DNA of 64,000 nucleotides. It comes from Demequina gelatinilytica. Its GTDB lineage: Bacteria > Actinomycetota > Actinomycetes > Actinomycetales > Demequinaceae. Both the position numbers and the translations under genes were made by a program. The notes under the pieces are model-generated. The model made no database searches and was not told where the DNA came from. It saw only the letters and a list, made by a program, of their open reading frames with translations. Below are positions 23,916 to 32,774 of this stretch, in pieces. The stretch's first letter is position 1. Each line of letters begins with the position of its first letter. The stretch is from NCBI RefSeq assembly GCF_000971115.1, contig NZ_BBLV01000018.1, positions 1 to 64,000 on the forward strand, in the 5' to 3' direction.

Positions 23916-24895
23916 TGGACTTCAGCTTCGGCCTGATGGCGGCCGCGGCCGCCATCGGCGTCGTGGTCGGTCTCACCGGCATGGGCGGGGGCGCCCTGAT
24001 GACGCCCACGCTCGTGCTGTTCTTCGGCATCCCCGCCCCGACCGCGGTGTCCTCGGACATCGTGGCGGCGGCGGCGATGAAGCCCTTCGGCTCGTGGGTC
24101 CACATCCGCAACAAGACCGTCAACTGGCAGCTCGTGAGGCTGCTCGTCTACGGCTCGGTTCCCGCGGCCTTCCTGGGCGTGCTGCTCCAGCACGCCGTGG
24201 GCAACCAGGAGGCCGTCGAGTCCTTCACCAAGAAGGCGCTCGGCATCGCGCTGATCGTCGCCTCGGCCGGCCTGCTCCTGCGCGCGTACATGCGCCTGCG
24301 GGAGCGCGCGCGGGCGCGCGACGGCTCCGCGGCCCCGCTGCCCAAGGAGCGCCCCGACGTGGTGCCGCGCCCGATCCCGACCGTCATCGTCGGCGTCGTC
24401 GGCGGCGTCATGGTCGGCCTCACCTCGGTGGGATCGGGCTCGCTCATCATCATCGCGCTCATGGCGCTGTACCCCGCCCTCAAGGCGTCCCAGCTGGTGG
24501 GCACGGACCTGGTCCAGGCGGTGCCGCTCGTGGTCTCGGCCGCGATCGCGCACCTCATGTTCGGCGACGTCGACTGGGAGGTCACCATCCCGGTGATCCT
24601 CGGCTCGATCCCCGGCACCTACCTGGGCGCGCAGCTGTCCTCCCGCGTGGGCGGCGGCCTCGTGCGCCGCGCCCTCGCGATGGTGCTGCTCATCTCGGGC
24701 CTCAAGATGCTCGGGGTCTCCAACGAGGCCACGCTCGCGGCCCTGGCGCTCGCGCTCGTGGGCGGCACGCTCGCGTGGGCGCTCATCCGTCGCCAGATGG
24801 GCTTCCCCCTGTTCATCTGGCAGGCCAAGCGAGCCAAGGCGGCAGAGCTGGCGAAGCGTGCCGAGGCGGCGGAGCCCGGCGGCAAGGAAGGCTGA
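23915..24895 (+). CDS. TauE/SafE family anion permease
   Basis: The protein has 326 residues, eight or so membrane helices arranged as two similar halves, each opening with a glycine-rich segment (GVVVGLTGMGGGALMTPTLV near residue 14 and VVGGVMVGLTSVGSGSLIII near 160). TauE/SafE proteins carry sulfite, sulfoacetate and related anions. Its place between cysN and cysC, with 1-nt coupling to cysN and a start 1 nt before cysC, argues for sulfate uptake (or export of excess sulfite) in support of PAPS synthesis. Direction of transport cannot be told from sequence. Confidence 0.88.
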   Translation: MDFSFGLMAAAAAIGVVVGLTGMGGGALMTPTLVLFFGIPAPTAVSSDIVAAAAMKPFGSWVHIRNKTVNWQLVRLLVYGSVPAAFLGVLLQHAVGNQEAVESFTKKALGIALIVASAGLLLRAYMRLRERARARDGSAAPLPKERPDVVPRPIPTVIVGVVGGVMVGLTSVGSGSLIIIALMALYPALKASQLVGTDLVQAVPLVVSAAIAHLMFGDVDWEVTIPVILGSIPGTYLGAQLSSRVGGGLVRRALAMVLLISGLKMLGVSNEATLAALALALVGGTLAWALIRRQMGFPLFIWQAKRAKAAELAKRAEAAEPGGKEG

Positions 24896-24896
24896 C

Positions 24897-26006
24897 GTGC
24901 AGCTCCGACTCACACGACCCCAGCTCAACGAGCTCGAGCTCATGCGCGCGGGCGCCTACGGCGCCGACGTCCGCTACCAGCTCCCCACCCGGGACGCCCA
25001 CGTCGCGACCCTGCGGGTGTCCGACATCGCGGTGCCGGCCAGCATCGAGCTGCTCGACACGGAGGCGACGCCCATCGCGCGCGTCGACGTCCGCGAGTCC
25101 TCCACCACCTCGGCGGGAACCTGGGTGGCCGGCGAGGTGACCATGCTGCGGGAGCCCGCGGCGGCACCCTTCGCCGAGCACCGTCCCTCCGCGGGGCTGC
25201 CGCTGCTCGACCACGTCACGCTGTCGCTCGGCAACGATGTGAGCGATCGCGACGGCGACCTGGTGCTTGTCGACTCCGGCGACGCCGAGTCGCTGTCGCG
25301 CGCCATCGGCGCCGCCACGCGCACCGCGCGCGAGGTCCGCGTGCTGCCGCGCCCCGCGGCGGCGCACCTGACCGGCGACGATGCCGATGCGCTGCTCACG
25401 CACCTCGCCGAGGTGCTCTTCGCCTCGTCCGTCGCCACCCGGCGTGGCGCGGGCCGCTCGCGCGGCACCGGCATGGTGATCCTGCTCACGGGCCTGTCGG
25501 GTTCGGGCAAGTCGACCATCGCGCGTCAGCTGACGCGCCGCCTGCGCGCCGAGAGCCATCAGCGCGTGACCCTGCTGGACGGGGACGAGGTGCGCGCCAT
25601 GCTCTCCTCCGGCCTGGGCTTCTCGCGCGCCGACCGCGAGCTCAACGTGCGGCGCATCGGCTGGGTCGCGGCCCAGCTCGCGGCTCACGGCGGCATCGCC
25701 GTGTGCGCGCCCATCGCGCCGTACGAGACCATGCGCGCCGAGATGCGGGCCATGGCCGAGGAGCACGGGCGCTTCGTGCTCGTCCACGTCGCCACGCCGC
25801 TCGAGGTGTGCGAGGCGCGGGACCGCAAGGGGCTCTACGCGAAGGCGCGAGCGGGCGAGATCAAGGAGTTCACGGGGATCTCGGACCCCTACGAGGCTCC
25901 TGCCGATGCGGACGTGGTGGTCGGCGACCACGACGAGAGCGTCGACGAGGCCGCGGAGGCCGTGCTGCGCGCGGTGCTCCACGCCGAGCCCAGCTACATG
26001 ATCTGA
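24897..26006 (+). CDS. cysC: adenylylsulfate kinase CysC with N-terminal Sat-like domain
   Basis: The protein has 369 residues, about twice a plain CysC. The C-terminal kinase has P-loop GLSGSGKST (199-207), LLDGDEVR, the FSRADRELNVRRIG motif and the KARAGEIKEFTGISDPYE lid, all intact; it phosphorylates APS to PAPS, the sulfate donor for sulfotransferases. Residues 1-185 look like a degenerate ATP-sulfurylase N-terminal (PUA-like) domain (QLNELELMRAGAYG) with no catalytic motifs. GTG start at 24897 has AAGGAAGG 6 nt upstream. The presence of CysC and CysQ, and absence of a PAPS/APS reductase here, point to sulfation rather than cysteine synthesis. Confidence 0.92.
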   Translation: MQLRLTRPQLNELELMRAGAYGADVRYQLPTRDAHVATLRVSDIAVPASIELLDTEATPIARVDVRESSTTSAGTWVAGEVTMLREPAAAPFAEHRPSAGLPLLDHVTLSLGNDVSDRDGDLVLVDSGDAESLSRAIGAATRTAREVRVLPRPAAAHLTGDDADALLTHLAEVLFASSVATRRGAGRSRGTGMVILLTGLSGSGKSTIARQLTRRLRAESHQRVTLLDGDEVRAMLSSGLGFSRADRELNVRRIGWVAAQLAAHGGIAVCAPIAPYETMRAEMRAMAEEHGRFVLVHVATPLEVCEARDRKGLYAKARAGEIKEFTGISDPYEAPADADVVVGDHDESVDEAAEAVLRAVLHAEPSYMI

Positions 26007-26026
26007 GCGCGGGATCCGTCCGGTCG

Positions 26027-28168
26027 CTACCGGGCGAATCCCGTCATGGCGCGCTCGAGCTGCGGCACCGTGCTGTGCACCCACGTGCGGGTGAGGTGGC
26101 CCTGGTCGGCGAAGACCATGACGTTGCCGACCACGGGCGGGCACATGCCGTCCTCGCAGTAGACGTCGGAGAGGTCCACGACGGCACCGCGAGGCGAGGT
26201 CGCGGCGGCCCGGGCCAGGGCATCGTCCCCAAGCGCGTCCGCGCGCGGGACCGCGCAGGCGTCGCCCGGCGTGGTCGACCCGTCGGAGAGCTCCTGCTCG
26301 ACGCACTCGACGTTGTCGGGCAGCGGCCGCGGCGCATCGCGGATGACGTAGACGTCGGTGACCCGGTCGGGGACCGAGTCGATCGCGTCCCGGAACGAGT
26401 CCTGGGCGAAGGTGCGCTCATCGACGCCGTCGGGTGCCGCGAAGCGGGTCCAGTGCATCTCCGCCATCACCACGAGCGTGATGTCCTGGCGTTCCTCGAG
26501 CGTGGCCGAGACCTGCGCGTTGTGCCAGGCGCACGTCTCCGTGAGGCGCGCCTCGAGGTTGCGCTGCGCCTCGGTGAACGGGCACGACGCCCGCGTCATC
26601 ACGATGCCGTGCCAGCCGTGAGCGTTCGCCAGGTCCTCGATCGCGGGAAGCCAGTGGTAGGCGTGGGAGTCGCCGATGAGCGCGACCGTCCCGCGTGCGG
26701 ACTCGAGCGGGACCCCGAACTCGCACGGCTCGAACTGGCGCGTGCCCTTGTCTCCCAGGCAGTCCTCGGGGGAGTCGAGCCGCGCGGCGGCGGGGACCGG
26801 CACCACCTCCCCGGGCGCGAGCGTCGGCTCGCACGGCCTGTCGGGGTCGCGCGTCGCGGCGCCGATGCACACGGGCGGCTCCACCGGCGCGACGGCCCCG
26901 GCATCGTCCCCGCTCGCGTCCTCGACGGAGCTGACGGCGGCGAGACGCTCGGCCTCGGCAAGGCTCGCATCGACCTCCCGATCGACCACCGCGGTCATCG
27001 CGACCCCGGCACCGATCACCGCCGCCATGCCCGCCACGGTGAGGACGAACGTGAGGCGCGGACGGCGCGTGGTGAGGAGGCGCGAGCGCCGGGCGGGGTT
27101 CTCGATCCACCTCCAGCTCGCATAGGCCAGCGCGCCGATGAGCGGCACCAGCGCAAGCTTGTCGAACCGGCCGAGGTCATGCCCCAGCACGAACGGCGCG
27201 AGGACGATCAAGGGCCAATGCCACAGGTAGATCGAGTAGGAGAGCTCGCCCACGGTCTGGACCGGACGCACCCGCGCGATGCTCGTGGGCGATCCCGGGA
27301 CCCCGTCGGCATCCGCCCACAGCACGGCGACCGTGCCCGCGACGGGCAGCAGGGCCCATGCGCCGGGGAACGGCGTGGCAGCGTCGAGCAGCACCGCGGA
27401 GGCACCGATGAGGGCGACGCCGGTCCATGCGGCGAACGCCCTCACGTAGGCATGCCCCACCGCGACGGGCACCAGCGCGAGGAGCGCGCCGGCGCCGAAC
27501 TCCCACGCGCGCGTGGGGGTCACGAAGTACGCCTGAGCCGGCTGCGCGGCGGTCCACCACAGCGACGAGGCGAACGATGCGACCGTCACCACGAGCAGGA
27601 CGGCGGCGGTCCTGCGGCGCCAGCCGGCACGCGCGCCGAGCGCGACCGCAAGCACGATGAGCAGCGGCCACACGAGGTAGAACTGCTCCTCCGCCGCGAG
27701 CGACCAGTAGTGCTGCACGGGCGACGCGGCGTTGTCCGAGGCGAGGTAGTCCACGGAGTCCGCCGCGAGAGCGAGGTTCTCGACGTACGCCGCGGAGGCG
27801 ATGACCTCACGGATGAACTGGTCCCACAGCGCCTTGGGCACCCACCACGCGATGCCGATGAGGACCGCGCCGAGCACCGCGAGCGAGGCGGGCAGCAGCC
27901 TCCGTGCGCGGCGTGCCCAGAAGCGCGGCAGGCTCACGCGACCCGTGGCCGCGACCTCGCGCATCAGGTGCGACGTGATGAGGAAGCCGGAGATGACGAA
28001 GAACACGTCGACGCCGACGTAGCCTCCGGTGACGGTGCCGGGGAACAGGTGGAAGACCACCACCAGCGCGACCGCGAGGGCGCGCAGGCCCTGGATGTCG
28101 AGGCGGACGCGGTCGCTCCCGACGGCGCTCGGCGGCGCCACGTGCCGGGGGACCAAGGTCGACGTCAT
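26027..28168 (-). CDS. AT3-SGNH membrane O-acyltransferase (OafA-like)
   Basis: The protein has 713 residues. An acyltransferase-3 domain with about ten helices (RLDIQGLRALAVALVVVFHL at ~23, the GYVGVDVFFVISGFLIT block, HYWSLAAEEQFYLVWPLLIV) is followed after residue ~400 by a periplasmic SGNH domain with the nucleophile in LIGDSHAYHWLP and the catalytic DQGH near the end. Such proteins O-acetylate cell-surface polysaccharides or peptidoglycan. Its position at the edge of the glycan genes suggests it decorates that polymer. TACCAT 6 nt before the ATG suggests a leaderless transcript. Convergent with cysC (20 bp between stops). Confidence 0.9.
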   Translation of the reverse strand: MTSTLVPRHVAPPSAVGSDRVRLDIQGLRALAVALVVVFHLFPGTVTGGYVGVDVFFVISGFLITSHLMREVAATGRVSLPRFWARRARRLLPASLAVLGAVLIGIAWWVPKALWDQFIREVIASAAYVENLALAADSVDYLASDNAASPVQHYWSLAAEEQFYLVWPLLIVLAVALGARAGWRRRTAAVLLVVTVASFASSLWWTAAQPAQAYFVTPTRAWEFGAGALLALVPVAVGHAYVRAFAAWTGVALIGASAVLLDAATPFPGAWALLPVAGTVAVLWADADGVPGSPTSIARVRPVQTVGELSYSIYLWHWPLIVLAPFVLGHDLGRFDKLALVPLIGALAYASWRWIENPARRSRLLTTRRPRLTFVLTVAGMAAVIGAGVAMTAVVDREVDASLAEAERLAAVSSVEDASGDDAGAVAPVEPPVCIGAATRDPDRPCEPTLAPGEVVPVPAAARLDSPEDCLGDKGTRQFEPCEFGVPLESARGTVALIGDSHAYHWLPAIEDLANAHGWHGIVMTRASCPFTEAQRNLEARLTETCAWHNAQVSATLEERQDITLVVMAEMHWTRFAAPDGVDERTFAQDSFRDAIDSVPDRVTDVYVIRDAPRPLPDNVECVEQELSDGSTTPGDACAVPRADALGDDALARAAATSPRGAVVDLSDVYCEDGMCPPVVGNVMVFADQGHLTRTWVHSTVPQLERAMTGFAR

Positions 28169-28174
28169 TGGTTC

Positions 28175-28180
28175 ATGGTA
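28175..28180 (-). promoter_or_regulatory. -10 box of the AT3-SGNH gene (leaderless)
   Basis: TACCAT on the minus strand, 6 nt before the ATG at 28168. Confidence 0.45.
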
Positions 28181-28352
28181 GGCGGGCCCGTGAAGGGCAT
28201 CGCGCATCGGCCGTGGAGTAGAGTTGGGGCGACTCGCGCGCGCCCGCGGCATCCGGATCGCGATGTGCGGAGGCGCTCGCGCCTCCCGCAAACTCGCACC
28301 CGGCAACGCCCGGCGCGTGCCCGCGCTACGACATCCACATGCAGGAGGCCGC

Positions 28353-29351
28353 ATGTCGCCCGACCGATCCGTCTCGGTCATCATCCCCGTGCACAACGGT
28401 GCCGCCTTCATCGGGACCGCGCTCCAGTCCCTCGAACGCCAGCTCGACGACCCGTCCCGCATGCAGGTCGTCCTGGTCGACGACGGCTCGACCGACGGCA
28501 CCGCCGACATCGCGCGCACGTTCGAGGGCCGCATCGGCGAGCTCACCGTCGTCCGCAACGAGTCGCCGCTCAGCGTCGGCACGGGCCGCGTGCAGGGCCT
28601 CGAGGCCGCCGACCGCGACTTCATCGCGTTCCTCGACGCCGACGACTGGATGGCGCCGGGCCGCCTGGAGGTCCTCATGCGCCGGTGCGACGAGCTCGAC
28701 GTCGACTTCGTACGCACCGATCACATCCGCGCGTTCGAGGACGGCAGCCCGCGTGAGCTGCACCGCGCACCCGACGGGCGGCGCGGCATGAAGGTCGCCG
28801 CGCGCGACGCGATCATGCCGGTGCACTCGTCCTCCATGGTCGACTACCCGTTCCCGTGGGCGGGCATCTTCCGCCGCTCGCTCGCCGAGGACGGCAGGCT
28901 CGCGTACGACGAGGGCCTCCACAGCTTCGAGGACCGCGTCGCGATCTGGCGCCTCGCGCTCACGGACGCGACGTTCGCCGTGGTCGACGCCCCGTGGATC
29001 TTCTACCGTCGCTCGGTCGCGACCTCGCTCACCCAGGTGTTCGACGAGCGCCAGCTCGCGTTCATCCGAGGCTTCGAGCTGGTGCGCGACCTGGTGATGG
29101 CCAACGACGAGGATCGCGCGTTCGAGGCCAAGGTGGTGCGCCAGTTCCTCGCGATCTCCGCGCACCACGTCGACCGTCAGAGCGGCATGAGCGGGGCGCT
29201 GCGCGCGAAGATGCGTCGCGCGATCACCGACCTCGCCCGCACGTTCGATGCCGAGCCTCTGCGCGCGGAGTGGGAGGCCATCGGCCCCCGCCGACGCATG
29301 CTGCTGCGCTCCGCCATCGCGCCCGTCCTCAAGGAGAAGGCCACCGCATGA
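28353..29351 (+). CDS. family 2 glycosyltransferase
   Basis: The protein has 332 residues with a GT-A domain: SVSVIIPVHNGAAFIGTALQ at the start, VLVDDGSTDGTADIA near residue 40, and the metal-binding FLDADDWM near 92. It transfers a sugar from a nucleotide donor to a growing glycan on the cytoplasmic side. The ATG at 28353 follows a strong AGGAGG. Its TGA overlaps the ATG of the polysialyltransferase-like gene, and the sulfotransferase follows in the same coupled way, so the three act together. Donor and acceptor unknown. Confidence 0.9.
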   Translation: MSPDRSVSVIIPVHNGAAFIGTALQSLERQLDDPSRMQVVLVDDGSTDGTADIARTFEGRIGELTVVRNESPLSVGTGRVQGLEAADRDFIAFLDADDWMAPGRLEVLMRRCDELDVDFVRTDHIRAFEDGSPRELHRAPDGRRGMKVAARDAIMPVHSSSMVDYPFPWAGIFRRSLAEDGRLAYDEGLHSFEDRVAIWRLALTDATFAVVDAPWIFYRRSVATSLTQVFDERQLAFIRGFELVRDLVMANDEDRAFEAKVVRQFLAISAHHVDRQSGMSGALRAKMRRAITDLARTFDAEPLRAEWEAIGPRRRMLLRSAIAPVLKEKATA

Positions 29352-30697
29352 TCCAGCTCACCGCCGTCACGACCCTGTTCGGCGCGGCCTCCGCCGCCGC
29401 TGCGATCGACGCGGGGCTGCTCGGCGACCCCGACGAGCGCGTCCTGGTGATCTCCAACAACGCGCCGATCCCGGAGGTGGTGCGCTCGCTCGCGGACACC
29501 CCGGGAGCGGAGGCCGTGCTGTCGCGCTTCGACCGCGTCGTCGACCTGGGCGCGCTGCTCCACCCCCAGACTCCGTCGCGCTGGAAGGTCTTCGCGATCG
29601 ACCTGCCCGCGCAGGAGCGGCTGCTGCGCACCTACTTCGAGCTGGGCGACTCCCCCGTCGAGCTGGTGGTCGAGTCGGTCCACGTGCCGCCCGCGGAGAC
29701 GCTCACCAAGGTGTTCAACGAGGCGCGGATCACCATCCTGTCCGAGGGCCTCATGAGCTTCGGACCCACGCGCAACCCGCAGAGCCACACGTTCGGCCAG
29801 CGCCTCGACGGCATGGTGTACCTCGACCTCGTCGAGGGCCTCGACCCCCTGCTCCTGTCGGAGCACGGGATCGAGTCGCACGCCATCGCGCCCGAGCACT
29901 TCCGCCGGCTCATCGAGGAGATCTGCGTCGCCGCGCAGGTCCCCGCGGTCGAGGACCCGGCGCCGACCGCGCTGGTGCTGGGCCAGTACCTGTCCGCGCT
30001 ACGGCTCATCACGCCGCAGCAGGAGACCCGGATGCAGGTCGACATGCTCAAGGCTGCGAAGAGCATGGGCGCCGAGCGGGTCCTGTTCAAGCCGCATCCC
30101 TCGGCGCCGGCGACCAACACCGCGGCGCTCGTCGCCGCGGCCGGCAAGGAGGGCCTCGCGATCGAGCTGGTGAACGCCGAGCTCTCCGCCGAGGCCGTCA
30201 TGGCGACCCATCGCCTGGTGGGCGTGGTCGCGGGCTTCTCGACCGCGCTCGCCACCGCTCAGCGCGTGTTCGGCCTTCCGACCCGCTGCATCGGGACGCG
30301 GGTGATGTTCGATGCGCTCGATCCGTACCAGAACAGCAACCGCATCCCCGTGACCATCATCGACTTCCTGCACCGCAACGCCGACCGGGAGGACGCGATC
30401 GACGAGCTGCGCCGGCTCACGGTCGCGGTCGCCTACACGATGCAGCCGGACTCCCTCGCGGACCGCCGCGACGAGGCCGTCGCGTACCTCGAGGGCCTCC
30501 CCGAGGCCGAGCGGACGCGCTACATCACGCAGGCACGCCTCACCAAGCTGGGTCTGCCCGGCGGCAGGCGGCCCGTGCTCCCCCCGCAGGTGTCGAAGGC
30601 AGCGCACGATGCGATGGAGCGCGTCCCCCCGGGGCTGTCGAAGTCGGTGTACGGCTCATGGCGCAAGCTGGCCAACGCGCGCCAGCAGCGAGCATGA
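29348..30697 (+). CDS. polysialyltransferase-family glycosyltransferase
   Basis: The protein has 449 residues. It resembles the bacterial alpha-2,8-polysialyltransferase family: an N-terminal Rossmann-like half (VTTLFGAASAAAAIDAGLL, then VLVISNNAPIPEV), a LVLGQYLS strand near residue 215 and the key FKPHPSAPATN motif near residue 253, plus a GFSTALATAQRVFGLPT segment that matches the nucleotide-binding part. Such enzymes polymerise CMP-activated sialic acids into capsules in Neisseria and E. coli K1/K92. With NeuA and NeuB genes nearby, a CMP-nonulosonate donor is the likely one. Coupled by ATGA to genes on both sides. Confidence 0.78.
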   Translation: MIQLTAVTTLFGAASAAAAIDAGLLGDPDERVLVISNNAPIPEVVRSLADTPGAEAVLSRFDRVVDLGALLHPQTPSRWKVFAIDLPAQERLLRTYFELGDSPVELVVESVHVPPAETLTKVFNEARITILSEGLMSFGPTRNPQSHTFGQRLDGMVYLDLVEGLDPLLLSEHGIESHAIAPEHFRRLIEEICVAAQVPAVEDPAPTALVLGQYLSALRLITPQQETRMQVDMLKAAKSMGAERVLFKPHPSAPATNTAALVAAAGKEGLAIELVNAELSAEAVMATHRLVGVVAGFSTALATAQRVFGLPTRCIGTRVMFDALDPYQNSNRIPVTIIDFLHRNADREDAIDELRRLTVAVAYTMQPDSLADRRDEAVAYLEGLPEAERTRYITQARLTKLGLPGGRRPVLPPQVSKAAHDAMERVPPGLSKSVYGSWRKLANARQQRA

Positions 30698-32715
30698 GCT
30701 TCCTCGGGCTGCGGCGCGGGCCCAAGGTCGCTCCAGGCGCGCTCGACGCGCCGGTCCTGCTGCACATCGGCATCCCGAAGTCGGCGACCACCGCGCTGCA
30801 GAGCAGCCTGGCGGCCGCGCGCGACGATCTGGCCCGGCACGGGATCCTGTACCCGGACCTCGACGGCAGGATCAACCACCACCAGCTCGCGACGCAGCTG
30901 CTGGGCCGCAAGCACGCCGCGTGGAACCCTTCGGGCGACTCCACCGCGCAGCTCGACCAACTGCGCGAGCTCGCGGCCGCCGAGGGGATCGAGCGCGTGG
31001 TGCTGAGCTCGGAGCTGCTCGCCGAGGTCGACCATGCGGAGGCGAAGCGGGTGATCCAGCAGCTCGGCAAGCACGTCGAGGTGCTCGTCACCCTGCGCTC
31101 GCTCCCGCAGCTGCTGCCCTCGTCGTGGCAGCAGGGCGCCTCCGCGGGGCACCAGGTGCCGTTCGAGCAGTGGCTCGAGGAGGTGCTCCGCGATCCGGAG
31201 AGGCTCGACCTGCGCCCGCTCATGTCGATGCGCGGCGACGACGGCCACACGCTCATCTCCCGCTGGGCGTCGCTCGTGGGAGCGCGCCGCGTCACGCTCC
31301 TGATCCCGGACCCGGAGGACCGCTCGAGCGTCTTCCACCAGGCCGAGCAGCTGCTGTCGCTCCCCGAGAGCTTCCTTCCCACGTACTCGAGCAACACGTC
31401 GCTCACGTTCTCGCAGAGCGAGTTCGCGCGTCTCACGGGCCAGGCCGCACGCCGCGGGCTCAGCAGCTTCGAGCGCGTCCAGCTGATCCAGCAGGGCCTG
31501 GGCAACGGCATGAAGAAGGGCGCGGGTGACGGCGGCGCCCGGACCGCGCTCCCCGACTGGGCGCTCGATCGCGCCCAGGCCGCGGCTCGCCGCCTCGCGG
31601 ACGCCGCCCGCTCCGCCAAGGTCACGGTGGTCGGCGATCTTGCCGACCTCGAGCTCGCGGGCAAGACCAGCGACACCCGCTATGAGCAGCCGACGTCGCT
31701 GCCGCTCACCGTGGTGACGGACGGGCTCGAAGGCCTGTTCTCACGTGCGCGGCAGGCGCCGTTCGTCATCGACGACGCGCTGCGTCCCGTGGACCGGCCC
31801 CGGCGGATCGCGCCGGACCTGGAGCTCGCGGTGGGTACGTTCACGGTGGCGCCGCTCTGCGCGGCGGGGTCCGCCGGCCTGGGCGAGGCGCTGCTCGCCT
31901 CACGACGCCGGCTGCAGAAGGCGGGCGTACGCACCGCGGTCGCCACCCGTACGGGAGCGGCCCGACGCACGCGGCTCGAGGTCCTTCCGCCGATGCCCGA
32001 GACCGCCACCCCGGTCGAGCCCGGCGAGCAGGCGCGCACCTGGGTACCCGTCGAACCCGCGACCGTGACGGTCCGTCGCGCGTACCAGGCGCACCTCCTG
32101 CGTGGCGGACGCGACTCGTGGGAGTCCTTCACCGGGGCCTTCGACGCGCGCACCCTGCTCGCCGAGCGGGACTGGGAGGCCGTGACCTCGCAGCTTCGGG
32201 CTCTGGGCGCGCGCGGTCAGGTGTCGGTGGTCCGCGCCGACGGCACGGCCGCGCTCGTGACGCTCGCCGGCGATCTCGAGGCCGCGACCGGCCTTCCCGC
32301 CGATGCGCTGGTCCGCGCCGTGCGCACGTCCCCCGAGGCGGCGTTGCTGTCCGCACCGCAGCTCGCGCTGCTGCGCGCCTTCAACGAGCGCACCTGGCGC
32401 GAGCAGCGCGGTGTCCACTACGTCCGCCTCGCGACCCACGGCATGGTGCCGTCGCTGCTCGCGACGGGGCTCTCCGACGACACCCCGCTGCAGCTCGTCG
32501 GCGAGCTCGCCGACGCTGCGGCCGGCTTCGACGCTCGCGTCGCGGAGGCGCTCTCCGCGGCGGGCGTCGACCTGCCTCCCGCCTCGCCCGCATCGTCCGC
32601 GTCCTCGCCGGACAACGTAGCGGACGTGCCGATGACCGATGCGGTCGCCGCGGCGCGCGGGATGGTGGGCATCGCTCGCGTGGCGGCACGCCGCGCCCGC
32701 GAGAACGAGGCCTGA
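30694..32715 (+). CDS. sulfotransferase with degenerate second sulfotransferase-like unit
   Basis: The protein has 673 residues. The N-terminal unit (1-350) carries VLLHIGIPKSATTALQ (PAPS loop at 24-33), VLVTLRSLPQLLPSSWQQG and the NTSLTFSQSEFARL helix. From about residue 370 a second unit repeats the order of elements without the PAPS loop: a start strand and helix ending RRRLQKAGV, then TLLAERDWEAVTSQLRALGA, VVRADGTAALVTLAGDL and LLSAPQLALLRAFN, which match the corresponding parts of the N-terminal unit and of the protein at 36829. Last gene of the coupled GT2-polysialyltransferase-sulfotransferase operon; it probably sulfates their product. Acceptor unknown. Confidence 0.78.
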   Translation: MSFLGLRRGPKVAPGALDAPVLLHIGIPKSATTALQSSLAAARDDLARHGILYPDLDGRINHHQLATQLLGRKHAAWNPSGDSTAQLDQLRELAAAEGIERVVLSSELLAEVDHAEAKRVIQQLGKHVEVLVTLRSLPQLLPSSWQQGASAGHQVPFEQWLEEVLRDPERLDLRPLMSMRGDDGHTLISRWASLVGARRVTLLIPDPEDRSSVFHQAEQLLSLPESFLPTYSSNTSLTFSQSEFARLTGQAARRGLSSFERVQLIQQGLGNGMKKGAGDGGARTALPDWALDRAQAAARRLADAARSAKVTVVGDLADLELAGKTSDTRYEQPTSLPLTVVTDGLEGLFSRARQAPFVIDDALRPVDRPRRIAPDLELAVGTFTVAPLCAAGSAGLGEALLASRRRLQKAGVRTAVATRTGAARRTRLEVLPPMPETATPVEPGEQARTWVPVEPATVTVRRAYQAHLLRGGRDSWESFTGAFDARTLLAERDWEAVTSQLRALGARGQVSVVRADGTAALVTLAGDLEAATGLPADALVRAVRTSPEAALLSAPQLALLRAFNERTWREQRGVHYVRLATHGMVPSLLATGLSDDTPLQLVGELADAAAGFDARVAEALSAAGVDLPPASPASSASSPDNVADVPMTDAVAAARGMVGIARVAARRARENEA

Positions 32716-32732
32716 GCCCGACCCAAGCATGG

Positions 32733-32768
32733 CCGAGGGGGCCCGCGAGTGCTCGCGGGCGCCCTCGG
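32733..32768. terminator. bidirectional hairpin terminator between convergent genes
   Basis: A 16-bp stem with one mismatch (arms 32733-32748 and 32753-32768) and loop gtgc, lying between the stop of the sulfotransferase gene (32715, +) and the stop of the secreted protein gene (32775, -). No T-tract. Confidence 0.75.
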
Positions 32769-32774
32769 TCCGTC

